Source: an uncultured Granulosicoccaceae bacterium (lineage in GTDB: Bacteria > Pseudomonadota > Gammaproteobacteria > Granulosicoccales > Granulosicoccaceae). Taken from it: a stretch of 52,980 bases of DNA. The stretch spans positions 1 through 52,980 of the forward strand of contig CALGKA010000004.1 in the NCBI GenBank assembly GCA_937927895.1, given 5' to 3'. Both the position numbers and the translations under genes were made by a program. Positions 44,689 to 52,980 of this stretch are shown one piece after another (the stretch's first letter is position 1; each line of letters starts with the position of its first letter). The notes beneath the pieces were generated by a model. The model searched no databases and was not told where the DNA came from. It saw nothing but the letters and a program-made list of their open reading frames with translations.

Positions 44689-46327
44689 TACGTTTTCTTA
44701 CCGTTAGATAAAGAGACGCCACGAATAGCCACAGTGGCAATGACGGGTCTCTAGAGGTTGACATAATACTACAACCAGCTGCACCGCCTACACCTGTAGC
44801 CAGGAAACCCGTTGGCTGCATGGGATCATCAGCAATTACGCTAGATATATCAGAGCCATCAGCATTTTCTATAGGAGTAACTAAATCAGATTCGCTAGCC
44901 TGATTATCGCTAGCTTCAGGCATCACTATTACTGCCTGCAGCGGATCAGTACCCGCTGCCAGTTCCGCGCTATCGGTGATTCCATCTAGATCGGTGTCCA
45001 CGCTAAGTGGTGTGGTGTTGAATACCAGTAGTTCATCACCATCAGTGAGACCGTCACCATCGGTATCTACAAGCAGAGGATCCGTAAAGTAACGCTGCAA
45101 TTCAGATAGATCAGTTAAACCATCCTGATCAGTATCGGGTTGATAAGGGTCTGTATGATGAACGCGAATCTCATCTAGATCATATAAACCGTCACTATCG
45201 CTATCGAGACCCGCTCTGGAACCACCAAAGCGATCGGGCATATCATCGACGGTAGAAAGAATGCCATCTTTATCGGGATCATCACCTTCAACATTTAGCT
45301 CGGCCAAGTATACGTCTGCAATAGATGCCGATGTTAGATTTGAATCGACGTTTACCGGTACACCTTGAAAGGTCACCGAGCCATCCATGATATTGTCGCC
45401 GTTAGCATCTTGCCCACCCGACTCAATGACATCCCCTATGCCATCATTATCGCTGTCTAGATCACGGTAATCAGCAATACCATCAGCGTCAGTATCTCGC
45501 GCTTGAGTTAACGGATAAAAACGATTAAGTCCCTGGCGCACAGAGTATGCAGCCGCAAAGCTATGCCTAAAGCCTGCAATCTCACTATCGGCACTTGCAC
45601 CATCGCTGAGACTATTGCTATAGCTCAACACTAACTTACTCGTGTCACGAATGTGCAGCGCGACTGAATCACTGACGGAATCACCACCGATTCCTGTACC
45701 TACAAACGAAATTTCACCAGCGCCTTGGGTAACACGCACATGTGAGTTTAATGATAGAGAGTAGCCGACCAAAGTGCCCAACGAAACTATAATAGCCTCT
45801 TGTCGAATACCATCTAAATCACTGATAGTAAGATCAATATTTTGTTCTGTGCGCCCCACCCCGAAAGACCATTCAACTGCCGACTGCCCAGAACCTAAGT
45901 TGCGAATCTTTGGCTTCGACTCATGCATAGTCCATTCAACATCAGTATCGCTACTAAGTACTTTACCTCGCAATAGCATCTGCGCATTGCTATCAGTATC
46001 AAGCAACGTGTAGGTGTACGACGCTCCTTGGTGTGATACGTCACCGGCCGTTAAAACCTCATAGTGTGGCGCGGGTGATTCTGATAGCTGTTGAAGCCTT
46101 GAAACTCCTTCTAGTAAATTAACAATACCATCGTTATCCTGATCAAGATCACGCACATCAGGAACACCATCTGAGTCTAAATCTGGTTCGGTTGTCGCGT
46201 GCACAGCAGCCAATGAAAGGGCGCCCACCACAAGCACAGCACAGACTAATCGATGCCTACCTTGCAATGCATAAGGTGCAGTAGCTAACAACTGAGAAGG
46301 TTTTTTAATATCCACATCTGATTCCAT
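44681..46327 (-). CDS. Thrombospondin type 3-like repeat protein with Gly-Cys/TM/basic C-terminal sorting tail
   Basis: 548 residues. A long basic n-region precedes a signal-type helix (LVCAVLVVGALSLAAVHA, about 28-45). Repeats rich in Asp-x-Asp-x-Asp-Gly follow near both ends: DLDSDGVPDVRDLDQDNDG near 50, DTDADGIADYRDLDSDNDG near 280, and four more around 370-470. These are the calcium-binding thrombospondin type 3 pattern. The C-terminus has AAGCSI, a DPSLPLWLF hydrophobic helix and a Arg-Lys-Arg end, the layout of MYXO-CTERM/JDVT-CTERM-like sorting signals that are cut by a rhomboid- or CAAX-type protease. Exact class is uncertain. It overlaps the downstream lipoprotein gene by 8 bases. 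Confidence 0.78.
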   Translation of the reverse strand: MESDVDIKKPSQLLATAPYALQGRHRLVCAVLVVGALSLAAVHATTEPDLDSDGVPDVRDLDQDNDGIVNLLEGVSRLQQLSESPAPHYEVLTAGDVSHQGASYTYTLLDTDSNAQMLLRGKVLSSDTDVEWTMHESKPKIRNLGSGQSAVEWSFGVGRTEQNIDLTISDLDGIRQEAIIVSLGTLVGYSLSLNSHVRVTQGAGEISFVGTGIGGDSVSDSVALHIRDTSKLVLSYSNSLSDGASADSEIAGFRHSFAAAYSVRQGLNRFYPLTQARDTDADGIADYRDLDSDNDGIGDVIESGGQDANGDNIMDGSVTFQGVPVNVDSNLTSASIADVYLAELNVEGDDPDKDGILSTVDDMPDRFGGSRAGLDSDSDGLYDLDEIRVHHTDPYQPDTDQDGLTDLSELQRYFTDPLLVDTDGDGLTDGDELLVFNTTPLSVDTDLDGITDSAELAAGTDPLQAVIVMPEASDNQASESDLVTPIENADGSDISSVIADDPMQPTGFLATGVGGAAGCSIMSTSRDPSLPLWLFVASLYLTVRKRNV

Positions 46328-46588
46328 ATGTCTTAATCAGCCTTAGTACTCTCGCCAAATCTCTGACGCCGAGTCTGTAAAAGAGGCAGGCTTAGGATCG
46401 CAAAGCAAGTACCAACCCGTAAAAGGGGTGTAAGCATGGCAACACAGATTGCTATCAGACGGACAATGAAGCCTCTTAATGAAATACAATGACAGAGTAT
46501 TGTCGATTAATTCTCGCTTGTTTACGTGTCAAGCGCGACACTACCTTAGTATGAGCATCAAAGTCTTAGCAGCAGAGGAGCGTTTTCG

Positions 46589-46849
46589 ATGATAAAACTA
46601 CTGGCGATGAGTGTATTTATAGTGGTTGGAGCGGTAATTGGTGGTCTGTTTTATAGAAAATTTGGCAATGACAAACTAACTCTGCCAATGTGCCTGATCA
46701 TCGGCATATTGGGAGCGTTCGCTGGCCTTTGGATTCCAGACATTACTGATATTCGTCTCGTTGGCAATTTGGTAGACAGTTTACTTTTCTCAAGCATTGG
46801 TAGCGCTTTGTTACTTGGGCTTAACTTAGTTATAAGTCGAAAAAAATAA
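46589..46849 (+). CDS. Small GlsB/YeaQ/YmgE-like membrane protein
   Basis: 86 residues with three hydrophobic segments and Gly-rich turns (VGAVIGGLFYRKFG, CLIIGILGAFAGLWI, SSIGSALLLGLNLVI). This is like the GlsB/YeaQ/YmgE (transglycosylase-associated) family of stress-related inner-membrane proteins of unknown biochemical function. A good AGAGGAG ribosome site lies 8-9 bases before the ATG. Its last base overlaps the ATG of the hydrolase gene (TAATG), so the two are translationally coupled. Confidence 0.75.
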   Translation: MIKLLAMSVFIVVGAVIGGLFYRKFGNDKLTLPMCLIIGILGAFAGLWIPDITDIRLVGNLVDSLLFSSIGSALLLGLNLVISRKK

Positions 46850-47709
46850 TGACGATTACAGAATTCGATCTGGATCTAGCGGGCATTAAAATAGCCGCAC
46901 TGCGAGCAATAAACCATTCACCTACGGAAAAAAAGCAACGCATACTGTGTATTCACGGCTGGCTAGATAATGCCAACAGCTTTTATCCCCTGCTACCGCT
47001 CATCAAAAACGCTGACGTTGTGGCCATAGATCTACCGGGCCACGGTCACTCAGACCACCTAAGTTCTATTTACACAGTGGCAGAATTTGCCCACATTGTG
47101 TTAACGACAGCTGCCGCACTCGGCTGGAATACATTCACGTTAATGGGCCATAGTCTTGGTGGTTGCATTGCACCCTTCTCTGTCGTTGCTGCACCAGGTA
47201 AAATTGAAAAACTCATACTCATCGAAGCCGCCGGGCCAAAATCCGAACTACCTAATGAACTACCAACGCGGTTAGTTAACTTTCACAACGATATGCAAGC
47301 ACCGCAAAAATACCAATCAAGAACATACGATTCAATCGATCAAGCCATTGCTTCACGCCTACGTGCAAACAAAATGACACCACAGTCTGCACGCTTAATT
47401 GTCGAGCGACAACTACAGAAAATAACAAAAGATAAACAAATCAAATGGACTTGGCGATTCGACCCCAAGCTTCGAATTGCATCACCTAGTTACTTTACAG
47501 AAGAACAAGTTCGGTCTGTACTTGCTGCGGTGGAGTGCCCGGTACTTTGCATACTCGCAGACAATGGCTACTTCACAGATCGCGATGAAACCACAGCAAG
47601 ACTAAACATAATAAATAACGGTAAAGTAGTCACACTTGCAGGACACCACCATCTACATATAGACAACGCCGATCCAGTCGCTAATGCGATCAATCTATTT
47701 TTAACGTAA
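46849..47709 (+). CDS. Alpha/beta hydrolase
   Basis: 286 residues. The nucleophile elbow GHSLGG has Ser102; the oxyanion segment is HGWLDNANSFYPL; the cap follows; LCILADNGYF carries the likely acid; the His is in AGHHHLHID. No signal peptide, so cytoplasmic. It resembles the serine-hydrolase family that includes epoxide hydrolases, esterases and MhpC-like enzymes. The substrate cannot be named. It is coupled to the preceding small membrane protein gene and ends one base before the convergent hexR stop. Confidence 0.88.
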   Translation: MTITEFDLDLAGIKIAALRAINHSPTEKKQRILCIHGWLDNANSFYPLLPLIKNADVVAIDLPGHGHSDHLSSIYTVAEFAHIVLTTAAALGWNTFTLMGHSLGGCIAPFSVVAAPGKIEKLILIEAAGPKSELPNELPTRLVNFHNDMQAPQKYQSRTYDSIDQAIASRLRANKMTPQSARLIVERQLQKITKDKQIKWTWRFDPKLRIASPSYFTEEQVRSVLAAVECPVLCILADNGYFTDRDETTARLNIINNGKVVTLAGHHHLHIDNADPVANAINLFLT

Positions 47710-47710
47710 A

Positions 47711-48547
47711 TTACTCAGTTAAAAAGCGATCTTCAATGGCAAGCGTTGCCTGGCTAAGCTTGCTCATCATCTCCTGACCACCCTTCAGCGCCACACCCAC
47801 AGCTAGTATATCCAGCACCAGCATTTGAGCAAGGCGTGACTTAAGCGGTGAAAAAACATCGCTATCTTCTGCGACATCTACATTCAAATTAACATCAGCC
47901 AACGATGCCAGTGGGGTACCAGTGCTGGTCACTGACAACACTTTCGCCCCCGACTGCTGTGCAATAGCCGCAGCATCTAGCATATCTTTGTTACGACCAG
48001 AATATGAAATAGCAATGGCAAGAGAATTCTTATCAAGTAAGGCAGCGGCGGCTAACTGAATATGCGGATCAGCATACGATATAGCAGGCTTACCCAACCG
48101 AAAAAACTTCAACTGGGCATCTTCGGCAACCAACGCCGACCCACCAGACCCATAAAATTCAACGCGCTCAGCAGTGCTGTAAAGCTCTATAGCAGTATCA
48201 ACCGCTGTAAAATCTAACTGATTGCGAAGATCTTGCATTGACGCAATAGTAGAGTCGATTAATTTCTCAGATAACAACTGGCTGTTATCAGTAGAGGCTA
48301 CATCACGGAAAAAGAACTTTTCCTGGCTAGCCATTGAGCGCGCTAATTTTATTTTGAAGTCGTGGTAACCGGTACAACCAATTGCTTTGCAAAACCTCAC
48401 AACTGTTGGCTCACTAACGCCACACTTTTTTGCTAGCGACTGAATTGACGTTTGCACGACTACATCTGGCTCTTGCAAAACAAAGCTAGCGACCTTGTCT
48501 TCAGACTTACTGAGTGTCATTTTTGCAGAGCGAACCGTACCTAACAT
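47711..48547 (-). CDS. hexR: HexR-type RpiR-family transcriptional regulator
   Basis: 278 residues from the ATG at 48547. The frame is open back to a TTG at 48622, inside pgl, which has no ribosome site. An N-terminal helix-turn-helix (SIQSLAKKCGVSEPTVVRFCKAIG) is followed by a SIS sugar-phosphate domain (VEFYGSGGSALVAED to LAIAISYSGRNKDML). HexR represses zwf and edd/eda genes and releases DNA on binding 2-keto-3-deoxy-6-phosphogluconate. Position as the last gene of zwf-pgl-hexR, with matching palindromes between zwf and edd, supports HexR over other RpiR proteins. It would then also control its own operon. Confidence 0.88.
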   Translation of the reverse strand: MLGTVRSAKMTLSKSEDKVASFVLQEPDVVVQTSIQSLAKKCGVSEPTVVRFCKAIGCTGYHDFKIKLARSMASQEKFFFRDVASTDNSQLLSEKLIDSTIASMQDLRNQLDFTAVDTAIELYSTAERVEFYGSGGSALVAEDAQLKFFRLGKPAISYADPHIQLAAAALLDKNSLAIAISYSGRNKDMLDAAAIAQQSGAKVLSVTSTGTPLASLADVNLNVDVAEDSDVFSPLKSRLAQMLVLDILAVGVALKGGQEMMSKLSQATLAIEDRFLTE

Positions 48548-48609
48548 TGCGTTTAAAGCCTCACTGCTTTTATGTGCTGACTGCTGAAAATAATCATAAC
48601 GGCTTTTTT

Positions 48610-49314
48610 TTACGCAGCCCAATACACTTGTAGTCGCGCTTTGGCCGCATTAACTACAGACGCTATTGGGTAATCAACCCCTTCAATAGCCTGATTAAAA
48701 ACATCCGCTTTACTGTCACCAGTCATATGCAAAACCAACTGACGACAGTTGATCAAGGCTGCAAGTGTGAGTGTCATTCGTGCCTCATCTAAATGATCTG
48801 GATACATCGGCCAACACTTATGCTCAGTGGATAGATCACAGGCCTCTTGCAAGCCTTTGGTATTCGGAAACAAAGAAGCAGTGTGACCATCACCACCCAT
48901 CCCCAAAATGACCACATCAAATGGCTGCGTTAACTCAGCAATGCTTTCTTCACAAGCAGACCAACCGTCATCAGGTGTTTTTGCATCGTTATAGATAGAG
49001 ACAAAATGAGCTGCCGCCGCAGCATTAATAAGCAGCCGCTCACGCACAAATGTTTCATTGCTTAGTGGGTCTGTAGGCGCTACCCAACGTTCATCTGCTA
49101 ACGTTACCTTAACCTTGCTCCAGTCCAATTCAATGACGGAAAGCGCTTTAAAAAACGGCGCAGGTGTAGAACCACCAGACACTACAAGAGTCGCTTCATC
49201 ACGCTGTGAGATAGCATCACTAAGCCATTGCGCTACATCTTTTGCTAATAGCTCAGCCAACGCATCCGTGGATACCTCGGTGACCAACTGACCTGCAAAT
49301 GATTCACTCAACAT
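48610..49314 (-). CDS. pgl: 6-phosphogluconolactonase
   Basis: 234 residues from the ATG at 49314, which has a strong AGAGGAG ribosome site; the 8-residue longer form is rejected. It hydrolyses 6-phosphogluconolactone made by Zwf. Family motifs: LVVSGGSTP, VTLADERWV, SNETFVRERLL and VILGMGGDGHTASLFP. It overlaps the end of zwf by 11 bases and feeds the Entner-Doudoroff dehydratase encoded across the divergent promoter. Confidence 0.95.
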   Translation of the reverse strand: MLSESFAGQLVTEVSTDALAELLAKDVAQWLSDAISQRDEATLVVSGGSTPAPFFKALSVIELDWSKVKVTLADERWVAPTDPLSNETFVRERLLINAAAAAHFVSIYNDAKTPDDGWSACEESIAELTQPFDVVILGMGGDGHTASLFPNTKGLQEACDLSTEHKCWPMYPDHLDEARMTLTLAALINCRQLVLHMTGDSKADVFNQAIEGVDYPIASVVNAAKARLQVYWAA

Positions 49315-50785
49315 GTGCGTTCTCCTCTGCCCAAACACAGCCGTCTCTAGCTATTAATGCAGAAGCCGCTGCTGGTCCCCACGTACCAGCCGCATACTGA
49401 TGCGGTGTGCCACCCTCGGCTTCCCAGCCCGCGATAATGGGATCAATCCATTTCCAGGCTGCCGCTACTTCATCACGGTGATTAAACAACGTTTGGTTGC
49501 CACGTATCATGTCGGACAAAAGTCTTTCATAAGCGATCATCTGGCGCTTTTTAAATGCCTGGTTAAAATCTAAATCAAGATTCACCGGCAATAACCGCAT
49601 AGCATCACCACGGCCTTTTGCGAAAATCTGAAGCTTGATAATTTCTTCTGGCTGCAGGCGGATAATCAGCCTGTTGGTAGAGTCAGGCATTTCGAATATC
49701 GAATGCGGTACAGATCGAAAGTTAATAATAATTTCGGTACGTTTTTCAGGCATAGATTTACCGGTTCTTAGAAAAAACGGCACGCCTTTCCAACGCCATG
49801 AGTCAATCTCAGCCTTTATGGCCACATACGTTTCTGTGCTACTCGAGGGTGGTACTCCATCTGCATTGCGGTAAGCGACTACCGACTTACCATCAAGTAC
49901 GCCCTCTTTATATTGACCACGCACTGTACTTTTAATGACATCTTTACCAGCAATAGGTTTGAGCGCGCGCAACACTTTGATTTTTTCATCTCGGATCGCA
50001 TCAGGATCAATACTGATCGGCGGCTCCATTGTTAGTATCACTAGCAGTTGCAATAAGTGATTCTGGACCATGTCTCTTAGTGCACCGATTTGATCATAGT
50101 ATCCGGCGCGACCTTCAAGCCCAAGGCTTTCAGCAATAGTGATCTGAATATCCCTAACGTGCTCACGCCTCCAAAGCGGCTCAAATAGCGCGTTGCCAAA
50201 TCGAAGTGCCATTAGATTTTGAACGGTCTCTTTACCCAGGTAATGATCAATGCGATAAATTTGCTTTTCGTCAAACACCTCCGCTAGCTCGTCGTTAATT
50301 TCCAACGCACTTTCTAAATCACGGCCCAATGGTTTTTCCAGTGCGACACGACTTTTCTCCGAAACCAACCCTGCTTCATTTACGCCTTGGCAAATCCTTT
50401 TAAACAGGCTCGGTGCAGTTGAAAGATAAAACACTCTTACACGATCAGGGTGATCACCTAGTACTTCAGAAAGTTTTTCATAGTCTTCCTGTTGAGTGAT
50501 ATCTACCCTCAAGTAATTGACTCTCTCACAGAAGGTGCCCCATGTGTCGCGGTGGAATTCTTCAGGTTTTATGTGCTCTTGTGCAGCCGCCTCCATTTTT
50601 TCTATAAACTGTTGACGCGAAAGGTCTGAGCGTGCGACGGCGATAATTCTGCCCTGCTTCGGCAACTGCGCTTCATGATGTCGAAAGTAAAGCGCTGGTA
50701 ATAATTTACGTAAAGAAAGATCACCGGTCCCACCAAAAAGCACCAGATCAAAAGGTGGCAGCTGGGTATCGGAAGTGTTTAACAT
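49304..50785 (-). CDS. zwf: Glucose-6-phosphate 1-dehydrogenase
   Basis: 493 residues, full length. The NADP-binding start is LVLFGGTGDLSLRKLLPALY, the catalytic segment RIDHYLGKETVQNLMALRFGN contains the active-site Asp-His, and the C-terminal region has PVNLDLDFNQAF and MIRGNQTLF. It opens the zwf-pgl-hexR operon and diverges from edd. A HexR-like palindrome lies 50 bases upstream of its ATG. Confidence 0.97.
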   Translation of the reverse strand: MLNTSDTQLPPFDLVLFGGTGDLSLRKLLPALYFRHHEAQLPKQGRIIAVARSDLSRQQFIEKMEAAAQEHIKPEEFHRDTWGTFCERVNYLRVDITQQEDYEKLSEVLGDHPDRVRVFYLSTAPSLFKRICQGVNEAGLVSEKSRVALEKPLGRDLESALEINDELAEVFDEKQIYRIDHYLGKETVQNLMALRFGNALFEPLWRREHVRDIQITIAESLGLEGRAGYYDQIGALRDMVQNHLLQLLVILTMEPPISIDPDAIRDEKIKVLRALKPIAGKDVIKSTVRGQYKEGVLDGKSVVAYRNADGVPPSSSTETYVAIKAEIDSWRWKGVPFFLRTGKSMPEKRTEIIINFRSVPHSIFEMPDSTNRLIIRLQPEEIIKLQIFAKGRGDAMRLLPVNLDLDFNQAFKKRQMIAYERLLSDMIRGNQTLFNHRDEVAAAWKWIDPIIAGWEAEGGTPHQYAAGTWGPAAASALIARDGCVWAEENAHVE

Positions 50786-50834
50786 GAATCATTTTCCGGT
50801 TGCGAGGCTATCTGGATGAGAACCTACATAAATT

Positions 50835-50849
50835 CGTAATATTACTACA
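50835..50849. promoter_or_regulatory. Predicted HexR operator upstream of zwf
   Basis: Read toward zwf, the site is TGTAGTAATATTACG. It contains the perfect 10-base palindrome GTAATATTAC and differs by two bases from the HexR-type consensus TGTAATwwwATTACA as I remember it. It lies 50 bases before the zwf ATG. Confidence 0.6.
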
Positions 50850-50965
50850 TTATTTGTTGCCTGCTCTATACTTTTATAACACCTTAATTTATTGTCTCCT
50901 GCTTTAATGAAAGAATTCTCTGATAGAGCCGCTATTGCTATTTAGGGTTCTATTTAGTGCAAAAA

Positions 50966-50980
50966 TGTAGTATTGTTACA
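50966..50980. promoter_or_regulatory. Predicted HexR operator upstream of edd
   Basis: TGTAGTATTGTTACA is a TGTA-N7-TACA palindrome 17 bases before the edd ATG. It closely matches the site in front of zwf. A bound repressor here would block edd transcription or the ribosome site. Confidence 0.62.
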
Positions 50981-50997
50981 CAACACTGGATTGTGAA

Positions 50998-52830
50998 ATG
51001 ACCAAAACAAATCAAACCCTGCAATCCGTGACTGAAAGAATAAGCGCTCGCAGTCAACCATTTCGCTCAGATTATCTGGATCGACTGGAACGCACCAAAC
51101 AGAATCAGCCGCGCCGTGCACAGCTCTCCTGCACGAACTTTGCTCATGCGGTCGCGGCTGCTTCTTCTAATGACAAGATCACGCTTCACCATGAGCGTGC
51201 CATCAATCTCGGCATTGTGTCAGCCTACAACGATATGTTGTCCGCCCACCAGCCGTTTGACCGATTCCCGGAAATAATAAAACAGACCGCCCGCGACAAC
51301 GGCGCTACTGCTCAATTCGCAGGCGGCGTTCCAGCCATGTGTGATGGTGTTACACAGGGCAGATCTGGAATGGAATTATCGCTATTTAGTCGCGATGTTA
51401 TTGCCCAAGCCACAGCCGTCGCCCTCTCTCACGACACTTTCGACTCTGTGGTGGCGCTCGGTACATGCGATAAAATCGTCCCCGGACTGTTAATGGGTGC
51501 ACTTGCCTTTGGTCACTTGCCAACGGTGTTTATTCCAGCAGGCCCAATGACCTCTGGCATTCCAAACTCTGAAAAGGCTATTGCCAGACAAAAATTCGCG
51601 CAAGGGAAAATCACTCGCAAAGAGCTCATGGAATCAGAGTGTGCCTCTTATCACGGACCCGGCACTTGTACTTTTTACGGCACTGCAAACAGCAACCAAA
51701 TGCTGCTCGAAATCATGGGCCTACAGCTACCTGGCAGCGGATTCATTAATCCCGGCAATGAGATTCGCGATGAAGTAACTCGTGAGTCGACCCTCAGGGC
51801 GATAAAAATTAGTGCAACCGCAGATGAGTACACACCTATCGGTGAAATGGTTGATGCAAAAGTCATTTGCAACGCTATTGTCGGCCTACTCGCAACAGGT
51901 GGCTCAAGTAATCACACCATACACCTTATAGCCATTGCCAGATGTGCAGGCTTTATTGTTGATTGGAGTGATTTTAGCGAGTTGTCATCAGTGGTGCCGA
52001 CGTTAACTCAGATCTACCCGAACGGTTCCGCTGATGTAAACCAGTTTCATGCAGCGGGCGGTATGGCACTAGTCATATCGCAGTTATTATCTCGCGGCCT
52101 ACTGCACGACGATGTAAAAACTATTCTGGGTGATGGCTTACACCGATGCAGCAGCGACCCTATTCTTAATAACGGCAAAATTGAATGGACACCAGCGCCG
52201 ACTGAAAGTGCCAACAGTGAAATCATCGCAAGCGTTGATAAGCCGTTCGACAACACTGGCGGGCTAGCACTTCTTGAAGGAAATATTGGCCGTGCGATTA
52301 TAAAAACATCAGCAGTAGACCCTAAACACTATGATGTTGAAGCACCAGCAAAAGTATTTCAAAGCCAAAAAGAATTTTTACAAGCCTTTGAGCGCGACCA
52401 GCTCAATATGGATTTTGTCGCAGTACTGGTTAACCAAGGCCCACGTGCTAACGGTATGCCAGAGCTGCATAAGTTAATGCCTGTCTTAGGGGTACTGCAA
52501 GATCGTGGTCACCATGTTGCTTTGGTAACTGATGGACGTTTATCAGGCGCGTCTGGCAAAGTTCCAACGGCCATCCACCTAACGCCAGAATGCATGGTTG
52601 GTGGTGGTTTATCAAAACTGCGTGATGGCGATATCGTTCGTTTGGATTGTGGCAAGGGTGAAGTTAACGCCATAGTTGATGCAGATGTATGGGCCGCTCG
52701 CGAAGAGCAAAAGAATCCCGCACCCACAGAAGTATTCGGGTTTGGACGAGAGTTATTTTCTGCCTTTAGGAAAGGCGCAGGCGATGCAGAGCAGGGTGCT
52801 TGCACGTTTGATGCGGATGACGTTGCCTAA
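50998..52830 (+). CDS. edd: 6-phosphogluconate dehydratase
   Basis: 610 residues of the IlvD/Edd family. It dehydrates 6-phosphogluconate to 2-keto-3-deoxy-6-phosphogluconate, the committed Entner-Doudoroff step. [19 protein letters not shown] carries one Fe-S cysteine and [16 protein letters not shown] a second; [14 protein letters not shown] is the conserved C-terminal segment. Length and context distinguish it from dihydroxyacid dehydratase. It diverges from zwf. The aldolase gene eda is expected nearby but is not in the window. Confidence 0.96.
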   Translation: MTKTNQTLQSVTERISARSQPFRSDYLDRLERTKQNQPRRAQLSCTNFAHAVAAASSNDKITLHHERAINLGIVSAYNDMLSAHQPFDRFPEIIKQTARDNGATAQFAGGVPAMCDGVTQGRSGMELSLFSRDVIAQATAVALSHDTFDSVVALGTCDKIVPGLLMGALAFGHLPTVFIPAGPMTSGIPNSEKAIARQKFAQGKITRKELMESECASYHGPGTCTFYGTANSNQMLLEIMGLQLPGSGFINPGNEIRDEVTRESTLRAIKISATADEYTPIGEMVDAKVICNAIVGLLATGGSSNHTIHLIAIARCAGFIVDWSDFSELSSVVPTLTQIYPNGSADVNQFHAAGGMALVISQLLSRGLLHDDVKTILGDGLHRCSSDPILNNGKIEWTPAPTESANSEIIASVDKPFDNTGGLALLEGNIGRAIIKTSAVDPKHYDVEAPAKVFQSQKEFLQAFERDQLNMDFVAVLVNQGPRANGMPELHKLMPVLGVLQDRGHHVALVTDGRLSGASGKVPTAIHLTPECMVGGGLSKLRDGDIVRLDCGKGEVNAIVDADVWAAREEQKNPAPTEVFGFGRELFSAFRKGAGDAEQGACTFDADDVA

Positions 52831-52963
52831 AGCAGAGTTAGTTGTTCTTTGGGTGGTGGTCACTAATTCAGTAAGCTGAGCTTTTTATGACACAGTTAGC
52901 GTTGGCTCGGTATTTAAATATTATAATTGAGCGGTTAATTTTTCGCTGTTAAGGGTATTCATA

Positions 52964-52980
52964 ATGAAGAATGATGTATT
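52964..52980 (+). CDS. Possible start of a further gene, cut by the window edge
   Basis: An ATG at 52964 is preceded by AAGGG at a spacing of about 8 bases and opens a frame (Met-Lys-Asn-Asp-Val) that runs off the end. Only five codons are visible, so the product is unknown. Confidence 0.3.

Overview
The window looks like a chromosomal segment of a gammaproteobacterium, probably aquatic or marine. The left end carries the class's familiar pilQ-aroK-aroB-damX-gltB order, and the right end carries an Entner-Doudoroff locus (zwf-pgl-hexR divergent from edd). A family- or genus-level name would be a guess. I see no tRNA, rRNA, prophage, insertion sequence or CRISPR array.

Layout. 1-11856 (+) is housekeeping: the 3' end of pilQ with its terminator, aroK, aroB, a damX-like SPOR ATPase, gltB with no gltD behind it, then dnaG translationally coupled to rsmE. 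11874-15655 holds a nitronate monooxygenase (-), a DksA paralogue that has lost three of its four zinc ligands (+), and two tandem GH114-like lipoproteins (-). 16028-23463 (-) is one long same-strand run. In transcription order it encodes an archaeo-eukaryotic primase fused to a HAD phosphatase, an unrecognised 206-aa protein, a SAM-domain protein with a Lys/Ala/Glu-rich linker, an ATP-dependent ligase, an EEP-family nuclease, a DUF1499 protein and an M42-type peptidase. The first four or five look like a nucleic-acid end-processing, gap-filling and sealing cassette that lacks Ku. It is the best candidate here for an undescribed repair or conflict system.

23701-28527 carries an ABC-2 exporter pair (+), an orphan MttB-family methyltransferase (-) and threonine synthase (+). 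28817-44109 (+) is a second candidate system. It encodes a 3495-aa LEPR-XLL/DUF4347 surface protein with 16 tandem cadherin-like repeats and a C-terminal membrane anchor, then a hybrid histidine kinase with two HPt domains, then a receiver-GGDEF-EAL protein whose GGDEF motif is degenerate but whose EAL domain looks intact. This pairs a giant adhesin-like protein with its own phosphorelay and c-di-GMP output. The DUF4347 domain carries a His-Gly / Gly-Cys pair that recalls CHAT/caspase-like proteases.

44152-46327 (-) is a lipoprotein plus a calcium-binding-repeat protein with a Gly-Cys/TM/basic sorting tail. 46589-47709 (+) is a small membrane protein plus an alpha/beta hydrolase. 47711-50785 (-) is zwf-pgl-hexR and 50998-52830 (+) is edd. 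Two HexR-like palindromes lie between zwf and edd, so the locus probably forms a self-contained sugar-acid-responsive circuit. A new reading frame may start at 52964 and run off the edge.
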